From Marsupella aquatica (lineage: Eukaryota; Marchantiophyta): DNA of 64,000 bases. The notes beneath the pieces were generated by a model. That model was not told the DNA's origin and ran no database searches. It saw nothing but the letters and a program-made list of their open reading frames with translations. Location: positions 15,686,001 to 15,750,000 of the forward strand of contig OZ316897.1 in NCBI GenBank assembly GCA_973895155.1, read 5' to 3'. The stretch's first letter is position 1. Each line of letters opens with the position of its first letter. The position numbers and the translations under genes are program-made. This document shows positions 45,654-56,322 of this stretch, piece after piece.

Positions 45654-47420
45654 GTCTTCTCTTTCTTCTCGTTCTAGTGTTGAGTCCCCCTCTTGAGGGT
45701 TAATGAGACCCTCACTGACAAGAGAGGGAGATGGGGTTGATGAGATTTGGTCATCAAAAGAAAATACATCAAAGAGACTGATAGATGAGTGGGGTACAGA
45801 GGAGAAGTCCCCAGGTGTGGTTTCATCAACTATTACATCATGACTTATAAGAATGCATCGGCGAACTGGGTCGTAACAACGGTAGGCTTTGCTTTGTTGA
45901 TCGTAACCGACTAGAACGGATTTAATAGATCGGGCTCCAAGTTTGCGACGTAGATGTTTGGGGACATGGACAAAGGCAGTACTGCCAATGATACGAAGGT
46001 GTTTAAGATAGGGATTCTCATTGAAGAGAGCTTGATAGGGAGTGCTTTGATTAAGTGCTCGAGTGCTGCAGCGATTGTTGAGATAGTTAGCAGTGCCAAC
46101 CAGTTCTCCCCATAGAAAGGCGGGAATATTTGACCCAATAGAGAGACTACGAACAATGTTGAGAAGTGTTCTATTTTTGCGTTCTGCAACTTACTCCATT
46201 TTGGTGAGGCGTATTGGCGACTGTGAGCTGACGGCGGATGCCGTGAGCGGTCAAGTACTGTGTAAAAGAATGAGATAGAAACTCTCCTCCGCGGTCGCTC
46301 CGAAGACATGAGATTTTGTGAAGGAACTATGTCTTGAGACTTTGAAGGTTTTAAATGTGTCAAAAGCTTGGTCTTTGGTTTTGAGCAAGTAAACCCAAGA
46401 GTGACGTGAATAGTCATCGATAATGGTCATAATGTACCGATGTCCATGCGGGGTGACCACAGGAAGAGGTCCACACAAGTCGATGTGTAAAAGTTGAAGT
46501 GGTCGAGTTGACCTATGGCCTGATGCTTTGGGAATCTTTTGTCGATGATGTTTCGCTTGGACACAGGTTCCGCAAAGGTGGTGGGACAGTGGTATCATAG
46601 GAGTGCCGTTCACGAGTTGATTTTTTGTCATGTAATTTAGCCGTTGAAGACTGGCATGATCGGTCCTCTTGTGCCAAAGCTCACAGGTTGAATGTGGAGT
46701 GGATGTCGACTGGATCATGTTGCATGCTGTTGCCATGTGTTGGTGTTTGAGGAGACGGCTTGTGTCGTAGGTGCGAGTGGAGTCGATACCGTCGATGTCG
46801 GGACACTGCGGTAAATTGAGACGATATAGTCTACTGTGTGGATCTCGAAATCCTTTGAGAAATGTCTCAAAAGGTTTTCGATGGTCCATTATATAGCAGT
46901 AGTCAGAGTTGAACACGACGGTGTGACCCTTATCGGTTAGCTTTCCTATTGACATTAAGTTCCTAGTTACTCCCGGCATGTACAAAACATCAGAGAGAAC
47001 TTTATTTCCAGAGATTTTGATGTGGCTAGTGCCAGATGTAGGCAACTTGGTTCCACTTGCCGTCAAAACATTGGTGCCATTTGACTTAATGGCGCTGAGC
47101 TTTGAGAATGACTCCTTATCATGAGAGATGTGAGTCGATGCTCCTGAATCTAATATCCAGGATTGTGCTTTGCCAGAGCTTCCTCATTCAAATTCAGTTA
47201 ACATGGCCTCTATGGTTAGTGCAGACTTAGACCCACTATCCTCACCTTTGTCAGAGTCGCTATCACCTAAGTTGGTGCCTTCGGTGGAAAGATAGGACTT
47301 TGGGGCTGAATCCTTGAGATCTTTTTCCCTTGAGTGCATATCCCGAAGCTGAGTTACGCTCATGTTTTTGACTTCATGGTTGATTTGCTTCAGGAAGCAG
47401 TCTGCCTCCCAGTGGCCTCG
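45654..47420 (-). pseudogene. Copia-2 protease and integrase
   Basis: Protease motif SWILDSGASTHISHD (about 47165-47110) with the intact DSGA. The GAG-pre-integrase region includes ELWHKRTDHASLQRL and the zinc site CGTCVQAKHHRQ, then HIDLCGPLP and IDDYSRHSWVYLLKTKDQAFDTF. Several frame changes follow between 46400 and 45900, where shifted fragments still show NGVS-RKNRTLLN-like, LNQSTPYQALF-like and KSVLVGYDQQ-like integrase C-terminal patterns. The last part is an acidic linker. Confidence 0.82.
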
Positions 47421-48297
47421 TCAACCACAGTAGTTACAATTGTTGTCACCATGACCAGCTCCTCGTCCACGGGCTCCACCGGGGGCTGCTCTTCCTCGTC
47501 TGGCACGGCCCCTGCCTCGCCCTCCTGCATCATATTGACCGCCTGTGTTGTATTGACGTTGGTGAGTCATGAGCAGGGAGATCTCTTCTGAGTCATGACG
47601 AGGCTTGCGTTGCATTTCTTCAGCTTGGAGGTACTCCTCCAGATCTGCAAAAGTAGCATTTGTGTCTTTTGCATACAGGACACCGTAAATAGACTTGAAA
47701 GAAGACCAACTATCGGGTAAATTCCTGAGGACGATCTGAATCAGATCTTTATCAGGAATCTCTTCACCTACACATCCGAGCTCCATGACGTGACGATCAA
47801 CTTTCTTAAGATAGTCTTCTACCGAAGTGCCTTCAGTCATCTTGTACGTGCTCAACAAGGACAGACTTGAGATCGAGTATTCGCTGTAGAGCTGATGGCT
47901 CGTATTTTCGTTTGAGTGTTGCCCAAAGCTTGGACGGATCAGCACGTAACCTACGGACAGTAGGAAAGATGGATGTGGTTACCGTCTTGGTAATGATGAT
48001 TATTACCCGTTCTTTGTGTTTGTCGAGATCGGTGTTGGCTGCATCGGGAACTCCAGCGGTGGACCCACTGCTTGTAGATGCTCCAGACACTTGAGCTGAC
48101 GAAGATCCCGATGCTGCCTGAGTGCTGGTTCCACTGCCCGTTCCACTGCTCCCATGGGTGGCAGGATTGACGATGTACCATAGACCTTTCTCCCTCAGAA
48201 TCTGTTCGAGGACGAATGCCCACATCGTGTAGTTCTGAGCGCCAACCAACTTGTCACTGTCTGAGAAAGTGATCTTGGTGGCGTCGGACGAAGACAT
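47421..48297 (-). pseudogene. Copia-2 gag
   Basis: Starts MSSSDATKITFSDSDKLVG at 48297. Contains the gag core (NYTMWAFVLEQILREKGLW; KLWATLKRKYEPSALQRILDL) with a Ser/Gly-rich insert, then a frameshift near 47840-47880 to the frame with YKMTEGTSVEDYLKKVD, LRNLPDSWSSFKSI and an RGRGRARRGRA basic stretch. The zinc knuckle CNYCG-stop-RGHWEADC is interrupted by TGA at 47423-47421. Confidence 0.88.
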
Positions 48298-48327
48298 CTT
48301 GTGAGCTTGAGATCTAGAAAGCCTTGA

Positions 48328-48339
48328 GCTCTGATACCA
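48328..48339 (-). promoter_or_regulatory. Copia-2 primer binding site
   Basis: TGGTATCAGAGC directly after the 5' LTR, the exact initiator-methionine tRNA primer site of plant Copia elements. Confidence 0.92.
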
Positions 48340-48596
48340 TGAATAAAATTTTCTCATGTATATTAGTCCCCTAATGATGGGTCATTAAGTACAGGTCTGG
48401 GACAAGAGAGTCCTGCAGAATATGAGTCGATAAGGAAAGCATGACTGGACAGGAGAGTTGGAGCGAGACTAGACAGAGTGGACAAGAGCTGCATGCAGCG
48501 TGCCTAATATAACCAGGCAGCCCACCTTAAACAAAGGGAGCCTGGTTGTCCTAATTAATCCCGGTCAGCGAGATTTACGTATGCTAAATTCCAACA
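48340..48596 (-). repeat. Copia-2 5' LTR
   Basis: 257 bp, TGTTGG to TTCA; differs from the 3' LTR by about eight transitions and two transversions. Confidence 0.95.
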
Positions 48597-48792
48597 GAAG
48601 TGCCTTTTGCCAACCAGGACTCAGGGAATGTAGGGTCGGGATGTCTGTCCAAGAAAGCTTTGGAGTAATCAAGTTCAGGGTGATGTCATTGGGGATGCCT
48701 GGTAAAAGTTCTTCCTTGAGATCGTTATAACTCACCGGTGGCACCACGGTCAACCATTCTACTGAGACAAACTTTCCACTGCGCAGCTCCAT

Positions 48793-51700
48793 GTTCCTGC
48801 AAGCAGTCAATCGTCTGTAATCGGTGCAATATACATTGCTCGAATCGTCTGTAATCGGTGCAAATTATACATTGCTTGAAGCCTAAGTTTTGTTTATGAA
48901 TGAATCAAATGTCCAGAGCGGGATTGACGTTGCTCCTCTGGTACTCAATCCAAACATGTTCATGCTTGAACTCATTTTGAAACCCTCTATGAGTCCCCTG
49001 CAAACCAGGGTCCTCTGGTTGAGTTCAGGTGTGTACCAATTGTCGTTGTCCTCAGGAACTTTGATGCTTTAAACAAAAGGGGAAGCCCACACTCCTGAAG
49101 GGTCAACTTGGAACCTACAGTAGGGGGCAACACAAAGTCAAGATCCAGATAATGGAAAATGATCCAAGAGAAAGAGTCTAAGATATGGAAATCCTGGGCC
49201 CTCACTCCTTGTAAATTGTTTTATTGGGTTACTGGTGAAACTTTTAAAACTAAATTCCAAATAAAAATACTAGTCCTTGATCAAGCGCTAGCTTCCACAT
49301 ATATTAATTAAGAGTAGGAGCCCAGGGTAACTATGGAATGTATCAAAACTAAAAACTGCCTTTTTCTGGTAGCAATAATTAAGATACTGTCATAGTTGGA
49401 CTCATTTTGAAACATGATTTGATCCCCATTACTCAGTGGTCCTAATGAGCCAAATGGATGACCAAAACAACTTTCAAACTTGGGGGATAAATTTTGCTCC
49501 TACAAGGGTCTTTTATCACTACATTAGCTTGTTTGCAGGACAAAAGAATTTTAAAATAATCATTAAATTCCTGAAATGCTAACTAGGTTAAATAGTTGCC
49601 CGGCTAGCTGTAGATCCTTATATTAAAAAAAACCATCTATGCTGGCTAGGTTCATTGTAGACCCCTACTAACTTAACTGACAAAGGAATTATTTGCATCA
49701 ACCATGTACGTGTGCAATACAACTTGGGCCCTCAGGTCCCGCCCCCAGGTATACTACTCTTCTTTCATTTTAGACTCAAAGCAAAATTGTCACATCCCTG
49801 GGTATAGTAGGAAATAAATTTTATCTCACCTTATGCAGGACTTTACCTAGTTCAATGCAGGTGTTCTTATTTGAAAAACTTGGCATGAGTTTGCCCCGGA
49901 CTGTCATCAGAGTCCCTGTTGAAGCTGAACTGTAAATGGTACTACTGCTCGGACGTAAATTTTTTTTTGGTATTCAGGAATTGGCTTTCCTGAAGTCTAC
50001 ACTAAGTGCTTATGAACCTTATGAACAGGTCACACTTAATTTGCTTAGTCTACGCAAAGTGTCGTTTCCCACGCAAATGAATTAACCTTGGTTAGTTTTC
50101 GAGTATAATGTTTCCTTTATTTTCTACTAGATAGATGCCCAATTGATCTGTCAGATGCAGTTCCTGCCTATAATTGTGGAGAAAGTCTTAGATTCCACGA
50201 AATCCTAGTTGTACATGAGCATATGAAGGAATCCTAGCTGTAGATGAGCATATGAAGGCATTGAACGACATTCAAAGTTGTCATAAGCAGACGCATCCCT
50301 CCTAACTTACAAGTTAGATAATGAAGAGGTCTATAAAAAACAGTGCTACCTAAGAATTTTCTGAACTGAATATGAAGAATCACAAGGTGTTCGATAGCAA
50401 TGCAGTGTAATCGATTAGAAAACTCTGAACAAAAATGTTTTCCAACTAATTGAGTGAGTCCTTTGAGCAGTTTCTAGAGTATTCAAATTTCCCTTACAGT
50501 CTTGGGTGTCAAGTAGCCGCGTAATGAGAGGCTGTTGATGTGCTTTGATTGAGAACTGTGTAACAGGGTTAATCTGTTGTCCTCTCTTGCTCATATTTCT
50601 TTTAATTTATTTGTATAGTGTTTAGTTGATTGATTGAAGATTAATGAATGGGTGCCATTGTTTGAAAAGCTTTAGTTCTATGCGGGGAAAATGAAAAGCT
50701 TCCTGAAACCGTATGGCCATGAAAGTACGAATTGCACCAGTCCGTTGGTGATTCTTCTTGATAGTTGCCGACCTATGGAGGAAACCTTGATGTTCAATTG
50801 GCTAGGCTAACCTTTCGTTCATACCACGAGCCACAATATGCAATCGCTGACAATCATTATGGAGTGTACATGTCAATTGGTCAACGAAGCTACGATTCCG
50901 CCAGTGTCTATTTATCGGTGGACACTGCCAATCATTACGGTACTACTCCAAACTGGCTTGTTCTCATTCAGTAAGAGGACGAAATCACAGTCATTGAGGA
51001 GGCCTGCCCCCCGGCCCCCCCGGCATGCCCTTAGTACGTCTACTTGACCTGTGTACTGAAGACATGTGACCTTCTAGATAATGCCTAGCTCCGAATCATT
51101 GCATCCATGCACAGATAGCAATGGGAAGGGCCTAAGCCATTCTGTGATCATGAGGACCAGGACGTCCTGAACGTGCAGTGGAGAACGGCTGCCAAATGTG
51201 CATCCATAATGCATTTTATGTACATCTTGTCTGAGTTGCCTCAGTCGGACACAATACTAACTTGAATGACTGGTCTAGTCCCGTGATTTCCACTCGTACA
51301 TCGATGTTTACACAACACACATGTTTGACCACGGAGTTTGGCCAAAGGTTAATTTTGTTTACGCTGCGGACCGGTCACAAGCTCGGCGTTTCGTCGCAAG
51401 TGTCTATCTGTCCAGGATGCATTAAGGACTAGTGAGAGTAGGACCAATGAAGATTGATTTGTAAATAAATGACCCACATGAAATACCCACAAAACCTATT
51501 TTCTGTAGCAGGTTCCAGGCTAGGTCGTAGATTAATGCTGGCACCCAGCCTGACTATGAAGGGTTCATGAATTTCTATGCCGTGACTGTTATTTAATTTC
51601 TTATAACCTGAGCATTGAATAAAAACGTGAATGTTCACCATTAAGAGTGACCACTATCCATCTCAGAGCTGGCAACTAAATTAGCAATTTGAGAGAGTTT

Positions 51701-52362
51701 AGTTGAGCACAAGTTTTTGACTGTTGTCTAGTAATGCCCAATACTCAAGGTTTAGAGGTACCAATGGACAAGCGAAATGCGCTGACGAAGACAACATAGT
51801 TACATGTCTGAACATGGTAGCTTCAATACAGCAGCTACAACAGACGATCGCGTGCACTGTAGTATTTCATCGCAGCTGTTATCAGACTCTAATCCAGTGC
51901 TGCGATTTTTTACTATGGCTCTTGGATGATCTGTCGAGCTAACGATGGAGTATGTATTGTACTTATTGTACGAATTGACAAGCTTCAAATCGTATTTATT
52001 TCCAGTCACATTCGGAATAAGCGCTCGGTTGTGAAAGCAATTCAACCGACGGAGTGAGAATCGCGCTCTCAGCTCGGCTGTACATGAAAGCAGGTCAACA
52101 AGATTCTAGGCTCTAGCTCCAGCGTGTCTGATCGAACATGATCTTTCCAATCAATTCCAAAGAGCAAGCGCGTTCTCGTGTCTCCTGATCGCCACGAGGC
52201 TGTGTATATATATACACACATATGAGCCCCAGCCTGAACAGCCAAGTGCCTTTTCGAAGTGTATTGCCCGTAATTCAAACTCTTTTCTGTTTTGTGAGAA
52301 GTCGGTGACTGTGATCAGCCGGTTCAGCTGGATTCAAATTCTCTTTAGTGCTTATTGAGATC
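48793..52362. other. Spacer before the glycosyltransferase
   Basis: No gene recognised. A short tandem repeat with atcgtctgtaatcggtgcaa lies at about 48806-48880. 48931-49035 repeats the Copia-1 leader segment at 32866. A near-perfect 25-base repeat (gaatcctag(t/c)tgta(c/g)atgagcatatgaag core) occurs near 50200-50260. The remainder is AT-rich without features. The last 300 bp are the likely promoter of the gene at 52363. Confidence 0.45.
52206..52213 (+). promoter_or_regulatory. Possible TATA box of the glycosyltransferase gene
   Basis: TATATATA inside a near-palindromic tgtgtatatatatacaca, 150 bp upstream of the ATG at 52363. Position is suitable, with no other support. Confidence 0.4.
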
Positions 52363-54390
52363 ATGGATTTCAATACACCAAGTGTAAAGTTCGGTGTCCT
52401 TCTTCCGGTTACCTCCAGAGGTCTCCGAGGCAAAGATGACTGCATTCTTAATCTCAGGAACTTTTCAAAGAGCCTCAAAGAAACAACGGAAGGAGACACA
52501 TGTCCATGCGATGTCTGCGAGGTCCGTAATGTCGGATACGAGCTGAAAGTTTATATTGGTGTTGATGAGAGTGACAAGTTCCTGTCAAGCAGCAAGATAG
52601 TTGAGCAGGTCCTTATAGAGCATGGAATTGAAAATATGGAGACGATGGTGTTCTTCTACCCTCCTGGCTCTATGTGTGCAATATGGCGGGACCTTGCCAG
52701 GAGAGCGCATACAGATCAGTGTCACTACACAGTCCTTCTGGGTGACGACATTGTTCTCAAGACTCCAGGTTGGATGTCCAGCTTCGACAGAGCGTTCTGC
52801 GAGTTGGAATCTAAGAGAGGAGTCCCTCGAGGGTTTGGCTGTATTGCTTTCTCCGATGGCTACTTTCCTGGATTCCCGACCTTTCCTGTCATGGGGCGAA
52901 TTCATTTGGAGATATTCGATGGAGAAATCCTTCCGAAGGAGTTTCATAACCAAGATGGCGATCCATATCTGTTTCAACTATATCGGAGATGGGGCTGTTC
53001 CGTAATGCTGAAAGACGTCGTTTTAGAAAACACAATGGGTGGAAGCAAACAGCCCCGCTATCGAAAGAAACATCGTCATGATTGGACATTTTCTGCCCTT
53101 GACGATGGTGTTGCGAAGGTTAGACGGTGGCTGACGCAACACCAGAGTACTCTATCACAAGATTTTCCTCTTGAAATTCTCACTTTGGACGTTGTAGTCC
53201 CCACTTTCCGAATCCCACTCCTGGGTATCGAGAACATCATCAACCTGGAGCGGTCTGAAACTTGCTCGACCATGATCATACTCATAGTCGACGACCCACT
53301 CTCTCTAGACATTCCGGAGCTGAAGAAGCGATACGAACACGATGCCTTCATTCGCATCCGGGTGAACGTTACCAACACAGGTGCAAGTGAAGCTCGTAAT
53401 CGCGGGTTAGCAGAATCAGCTGCGGACTACGTCCTATTCCTCGACGACGACGTCGTTCCTGATCCTCGTATTCTTCTGGAAGCAGAAAAAATGATTCGGC
53501 GATATCCTAAGGCCTGTGGGTTTGTTGGCCAGACCGAATTCCCAGATCCCACAAACAGCGTAGTCTCGAGTGCAGTAGTGATGTCAGGTGTGACATTCTT
53601 CTGGGGTGTGACTAAGTACTTGAGCAAAGATATACCCTGGGGAGTCACTGCAAATCTCCTGATTCGACGCAACAATGATGAGATTTGGTTCGATCCCAGA
53701 TTCCCCAAGACGGGTGGAGGAGAAGACATCGATTTCTGTCTACGGAAGCGGGAGGCTCATGTGAAGCTGGTAGATTGTGGAGAGGGCTTCCGTGCGGCGC
53801 CAAACATGATTGTCACTCATCCTTGGTGGAACCATGGAAGACGCTCGTTCAATCACTTCCGGGGCTGGGGAATTGGCGATGGTGCTCTTATAAAGATGTA
53901 CCCTCAACTTACTTACTGGGATAAAGCCCCAAATAGTGCCGAGACACTACTCCTTACGGTATTTCTGTTCACAGTTACAGCTACTGTGAACATAGTTACA
54001 CCTTTTGCCAATACGTGGGGGAGTTCCCATCGGATTGTGCACCTCTTACTCTTGGCCATACCCGAGGTCGTCATGGCCAACGTGCTGTATGACATCCACC
54101 GCCATGTCTTCAGCACAGACAGGCATCACTATCTTCCGGAATTGAGAGGCTTTGGCCGAATTCTGGCTGCAGGAGAGTCAGCAGTGGTGAGAATGTTCAG
54201 TGAGTGGGGGAGACTGGAGGGGATGATTCGACGAGGAGAGTGGAGTTGCATTGGTTGGAGATTCGATTGGTTCGCTGGGCGGTTCGGGGAAGCACCCCCA
54301 AACACAGAACGCAAGCACACTTATAGCCGGTTCCTGCTTTGGTTGCAGTTTCTCTTCATCACAGTCGTTTGCAGCTCGATCTGCTCCTAA
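52363..54390 (+). CDS. Family 2 glycosyltransferase, two GT-A-like halves with C-terminal membrane helices (675 aa)
   Basis: Predicted membrane sugar transferase; donor and acceptor unknown. The C-terminal half is a clear GT2 fold: VVVPTFR (278-283), a VDD metal or nucleotide site (309-311), ASEARNRGL (341-349), FLDDDVVPDP (359-368) and GGGEDIDFCLR (451-461). Hydrophobic segments at about 527-549, 558-577 and 656-673 indicate membrane attachment. The N-terminal half (11-240) has its own strand-like starts (GVLLPVTSRG, LKVYIGVDESD), a TVLLGDDIV site (123-131) and HNQDGDPYLF (195-204), suggesting a second GT-A-like domain. The frame is open with no intron; the ATG used is the first in frame. 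I do not recognise a named plant counterpart. A horizontal origin is possible but unproven. Confidence 0.8.
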   Translation: MDFNTPSVKFGVLLPVTSRGLRGKDDCILNLRNFSKSLKETTEGDTCPCDVCEVRNVGYELKVYIGVDESDKFLSSSKIVEQVLIEHGIENMETMVFFYPPGSMCAIWRDLARRAHTDQCHYTVLLGDDIVLKTPGWMSSFDRAFCELESKRGVPRGFGCIAFSDGYFPGFPTFPVMGRIHLEIFDGEILPKEFHNQDGDPYLFQLYRRWGCSVMLKDVVLENTMGGSKQPRYRKKHRHDWTFSALDDGVAKVRRWLTQHQSTLSQDFPLEILTLDVVVPTFRIPLLGIENIINLERSETCSTMIILIVDDPLSLDIPELKKRYEHDAFIRIRVNVTNTGASEARNRGLAESAADYVLFLDDDVVPDPRILLEAEKMIRRYPKACGFVGQTEFPDPTNSVVSSAVVMSGVTFFWGVTKYLSKDIPWGVTANLLIRRNNDEIWFDPRFPKTGGGEDIDFCLRKREAHVKLVDCGEGFRAAPNMIVTHPWWNHGRRSFNHFRGWGIGDGALIKMYPQLTYWDKAPNSAETLLLTVFLFTVTATVNIVTPFANTWGSSHRIVHLLLLAIPEVVMANVLYDIHRHVFSTDRHHYLPELRGFGRILAAGESAVVRMFSEWGRLEGMIRRGEWSCIGWRFDWFAGRFGEAPPNTERKHTYSRFLLWLQFLFITVVCSSICS

Positions 54391-55419
54391 AAGAAAGCCA
54401 GCGACAGAATCCCCGATGTTCACAGTGGTAGAACTAACAAACAAGCACACTCAAAGTTGTGATTTTGTATTTTGATCTCCGTACTATTCTGGAAGGATCG
54501 GAGTTGTTTAGCGAAATATTGACTACTGCAAGTAATTAAAGGAAGAAAAATAAAATAAAATAATGTATGCGTACCAAGTGGAAACAAGTTTGAGTCCTCA
54601 CGATGGGCCTAATGGCTAGTGAAATGGGTACGATTAAATTGCTGGATTTAATTGCTGTAGAATCGAACGAGTGATTGAGGTTTGAGCTTCGATGTCAAAA
54701 TCTTGGGTTCTTGTTGTATGCCATTTCTAAGAAGCAGCCAGCTCCTGGCAAGCTGCCCCAAATGTCTGTTGTTTAGCATCATTCTAAGAATGAAGTAACT
54801 CCACCGAAGGACTGGCCGGGGAGTCTGCTACTGTTGGAAGTTCATGCATTGTACGTTGAAAGTCAAATTATGGAGTAGATTATCCAGACTTTCAACACCC
54901 GAGTACAAAAGCTAGTCTTTAGTGCACTTGACTTGACTATAATTGTCCTTAGCTGGATCTAGGTATATATGGAATACAGTTATTTCTGCTGTTTTGCTCC
55001 AGTTTCCTTATGCTAGATCAAAAAGCTTCACACAGTAGAATCCACTAGACTCGTGACCTCCAAAACTAAGAATCATTTTTACGTACTTATCTCGGACTTA
55101 TCCCGAACTGATTGATATGTTCGTCAGGGTTTCATACAAATAGATGACTCAGCTGCTGACTTTTTGTCAGGCACTTGTTTGTTCACTTCTCTGGTCTAAG
55201 CTAGCCGGGCACCAAGGCAAGAAATTCAATCCTCTGGTTCTGAAACTTGCATCCATCACTTATTTCAATTCATGATAATCTTGACAGTTCCTTTGAGTGT
55301 AAGATTTTCCTGTGAGCTTGTGGCCCGGGAGCTTCATTTTGAGAGTTGACAAAACATTTAATTTCACAAAAATGAGAGTGAAACTTTCTTACCTGACTAG
55401 GCACAACTTAATTCACCAT
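54391..55419. other. Spacer, nothing recognised
   Basis: 3' flank of the glycosyltransferase gene and about 1 kb of AT-rich DNA without ORF or repeat support. Confidence 0.45.
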
Positions 55420-55565
55420 CAGCATTTTGGCACCAAGCTCCCCCCTCGTGAAAATGGAGCCAGTTGTTTGCACCCTCACCAGCGCCTCTATCAAGGAAGT
55501 ATGCAGGGGGTGATCCATCCAGGCAAACTGCACCACTCTCCAAAGCCCTCGTCACAATGCTGATG
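55420..55565 (-). pseudogene. Fragment of a pectin acetylesterase gene
   Basis: On the minus strand these 146 bp match positions 28599-28744 of the intact pectin acetylesterase with about 13 mismatches. The frame is still open and reads [17 protein letters not shown], then [15 protein letters not shown]. Homology stops abruptly at both ends. The piece lies six bases outside the left arm of the large inverted repeat. It could be a single exon of an older intron-containing paralog, or a captured fragment. Confidence 0.88.
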
Positions 55566-55571
55566 TTCACT

Positions 55572-56322
55572 ACGGATAACTAGTAAAGGCCACACATTTC
55601 ATTGCGCCCTGCACTTGAAGACCCACAGAGTCGACGATCGTTTGCTTCGATTCTGATCGTGTCAAGTTCGATCAAAAACCGGTAAACACGAATTCAATCT
55701 ACGTCCGGCTGTGAATAGAGGCATGATGTTGACATGTGGAGAACGATTTTCCTCACACTAGAGGAGACGCGGTGCAGACTTCCTACATAAGAGACCCGTG
55801 GCGAGAGCGACTGAATTGAGAAAGGTTGAGGGTTCCACCAGCCATTCTGGACTTTCTTATTCAACACACCAACTAGGAGCCTTTATAATAGGTAACCTTA
55901 AAGTATAAAATTTATTTTTCTCCCTTTATATGTTAAATTATAAACGTAAAAAGGGACAAATACAAATGGAGCTGACAAGGAAACGGACTGAGATGAAAGT
56001 CTCACTATTAGGCACAAGTTTCGCACAACTAAAGTAACCACCAAACGTCCAAGTCAGGAATCTTGTCCGCTTTTAATGCATTCCAAGAATGTGACTATAC
56101 CAGACCGAACCAGATGATTCCCCTCCAAAGTACGCAATCGTAGTACACATATGTCACCCAAGAAATAGTCCGGAAACAACATAAAGCATTGTGCAGCAGA
56201 CTGAGTTTCTAAAAATCAAGCTGTCAACTGCAGTAAAGATTCGCACATTGCAGCCTAGCTCATCTCTAAGAATGATACGCAGAACGTTGGTCCTAATTAT
56301 TGCCAAAGAATAGCTAGCCCAC
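55572..56322 (+). repeat. Left arm of large inverted repeat
   Basis: Reverse complement of 59312-60040 with roughly 80-85% identity by eye. Landmarks running inward are taaaggccacacattt, agtcgacgatcgttt, ctattcacagccgg (reverse), ggagccttatataat-like, ggttactttagttgtgcgaaact (reverse), cattccaagaatgtgac, acccaagaaatagt, cgcacattgca, ctcatctctaagaat and caaagaatagctagcc. No coding capacity. Confidence 0.88.

Larger units (their letters stand above)
42798..48596 (-). mobile_element. Copia-2: full-length LTR retrotransposon with an antisense extra ORF
   Basis: 257-bp LTRs at 48340-48596 (5') and 42798-43054 (3'), TGTTGG...TTCA, flanked by the target duplication GAAGT (42793-42797 and 48597-48601). 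The internal order gag, protease, integrase, reverse transcriptase, RNase H on the minus strand makes it Copia. The LTRs differ at about 10 of 257 positions. gag and pol contain stops and frameshifts. Between the end of RNase H and the 3' LTR lies an intact ORF on the opposite strand (43217-43702). Confidence 0.96.
42333..48792 (-). pseudogene. F-box/Kelch gene copy split by Copia-2
   Basis: Host sequence on both sides of Copia-2 joins into one F-box/Kelch gene homologous to the plus-strand copy at 60213. The 5' part (48792-48602) reads MELRSGKFVSVEWLTVVPP and an F-box (ELLPGIPNDITLNLITPK...SWTDIPTL). After the insertion (42797 downward) it continues with GHLVHDARVRT, the Kelch piece MLDLAGHRKWKQCANM, GGHLNMEPVRG and the end EDAVPLLGN (stop at 42335-42333). 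A deletion after VRT relative to the other copy, a stop at about 42680 and frame changes show it is dead apart from the insertion. Copia-1 sits in its 3' flank. Such proteins normally recruit targets to SCF ubiquitin ligases. Confidence 0.85.
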
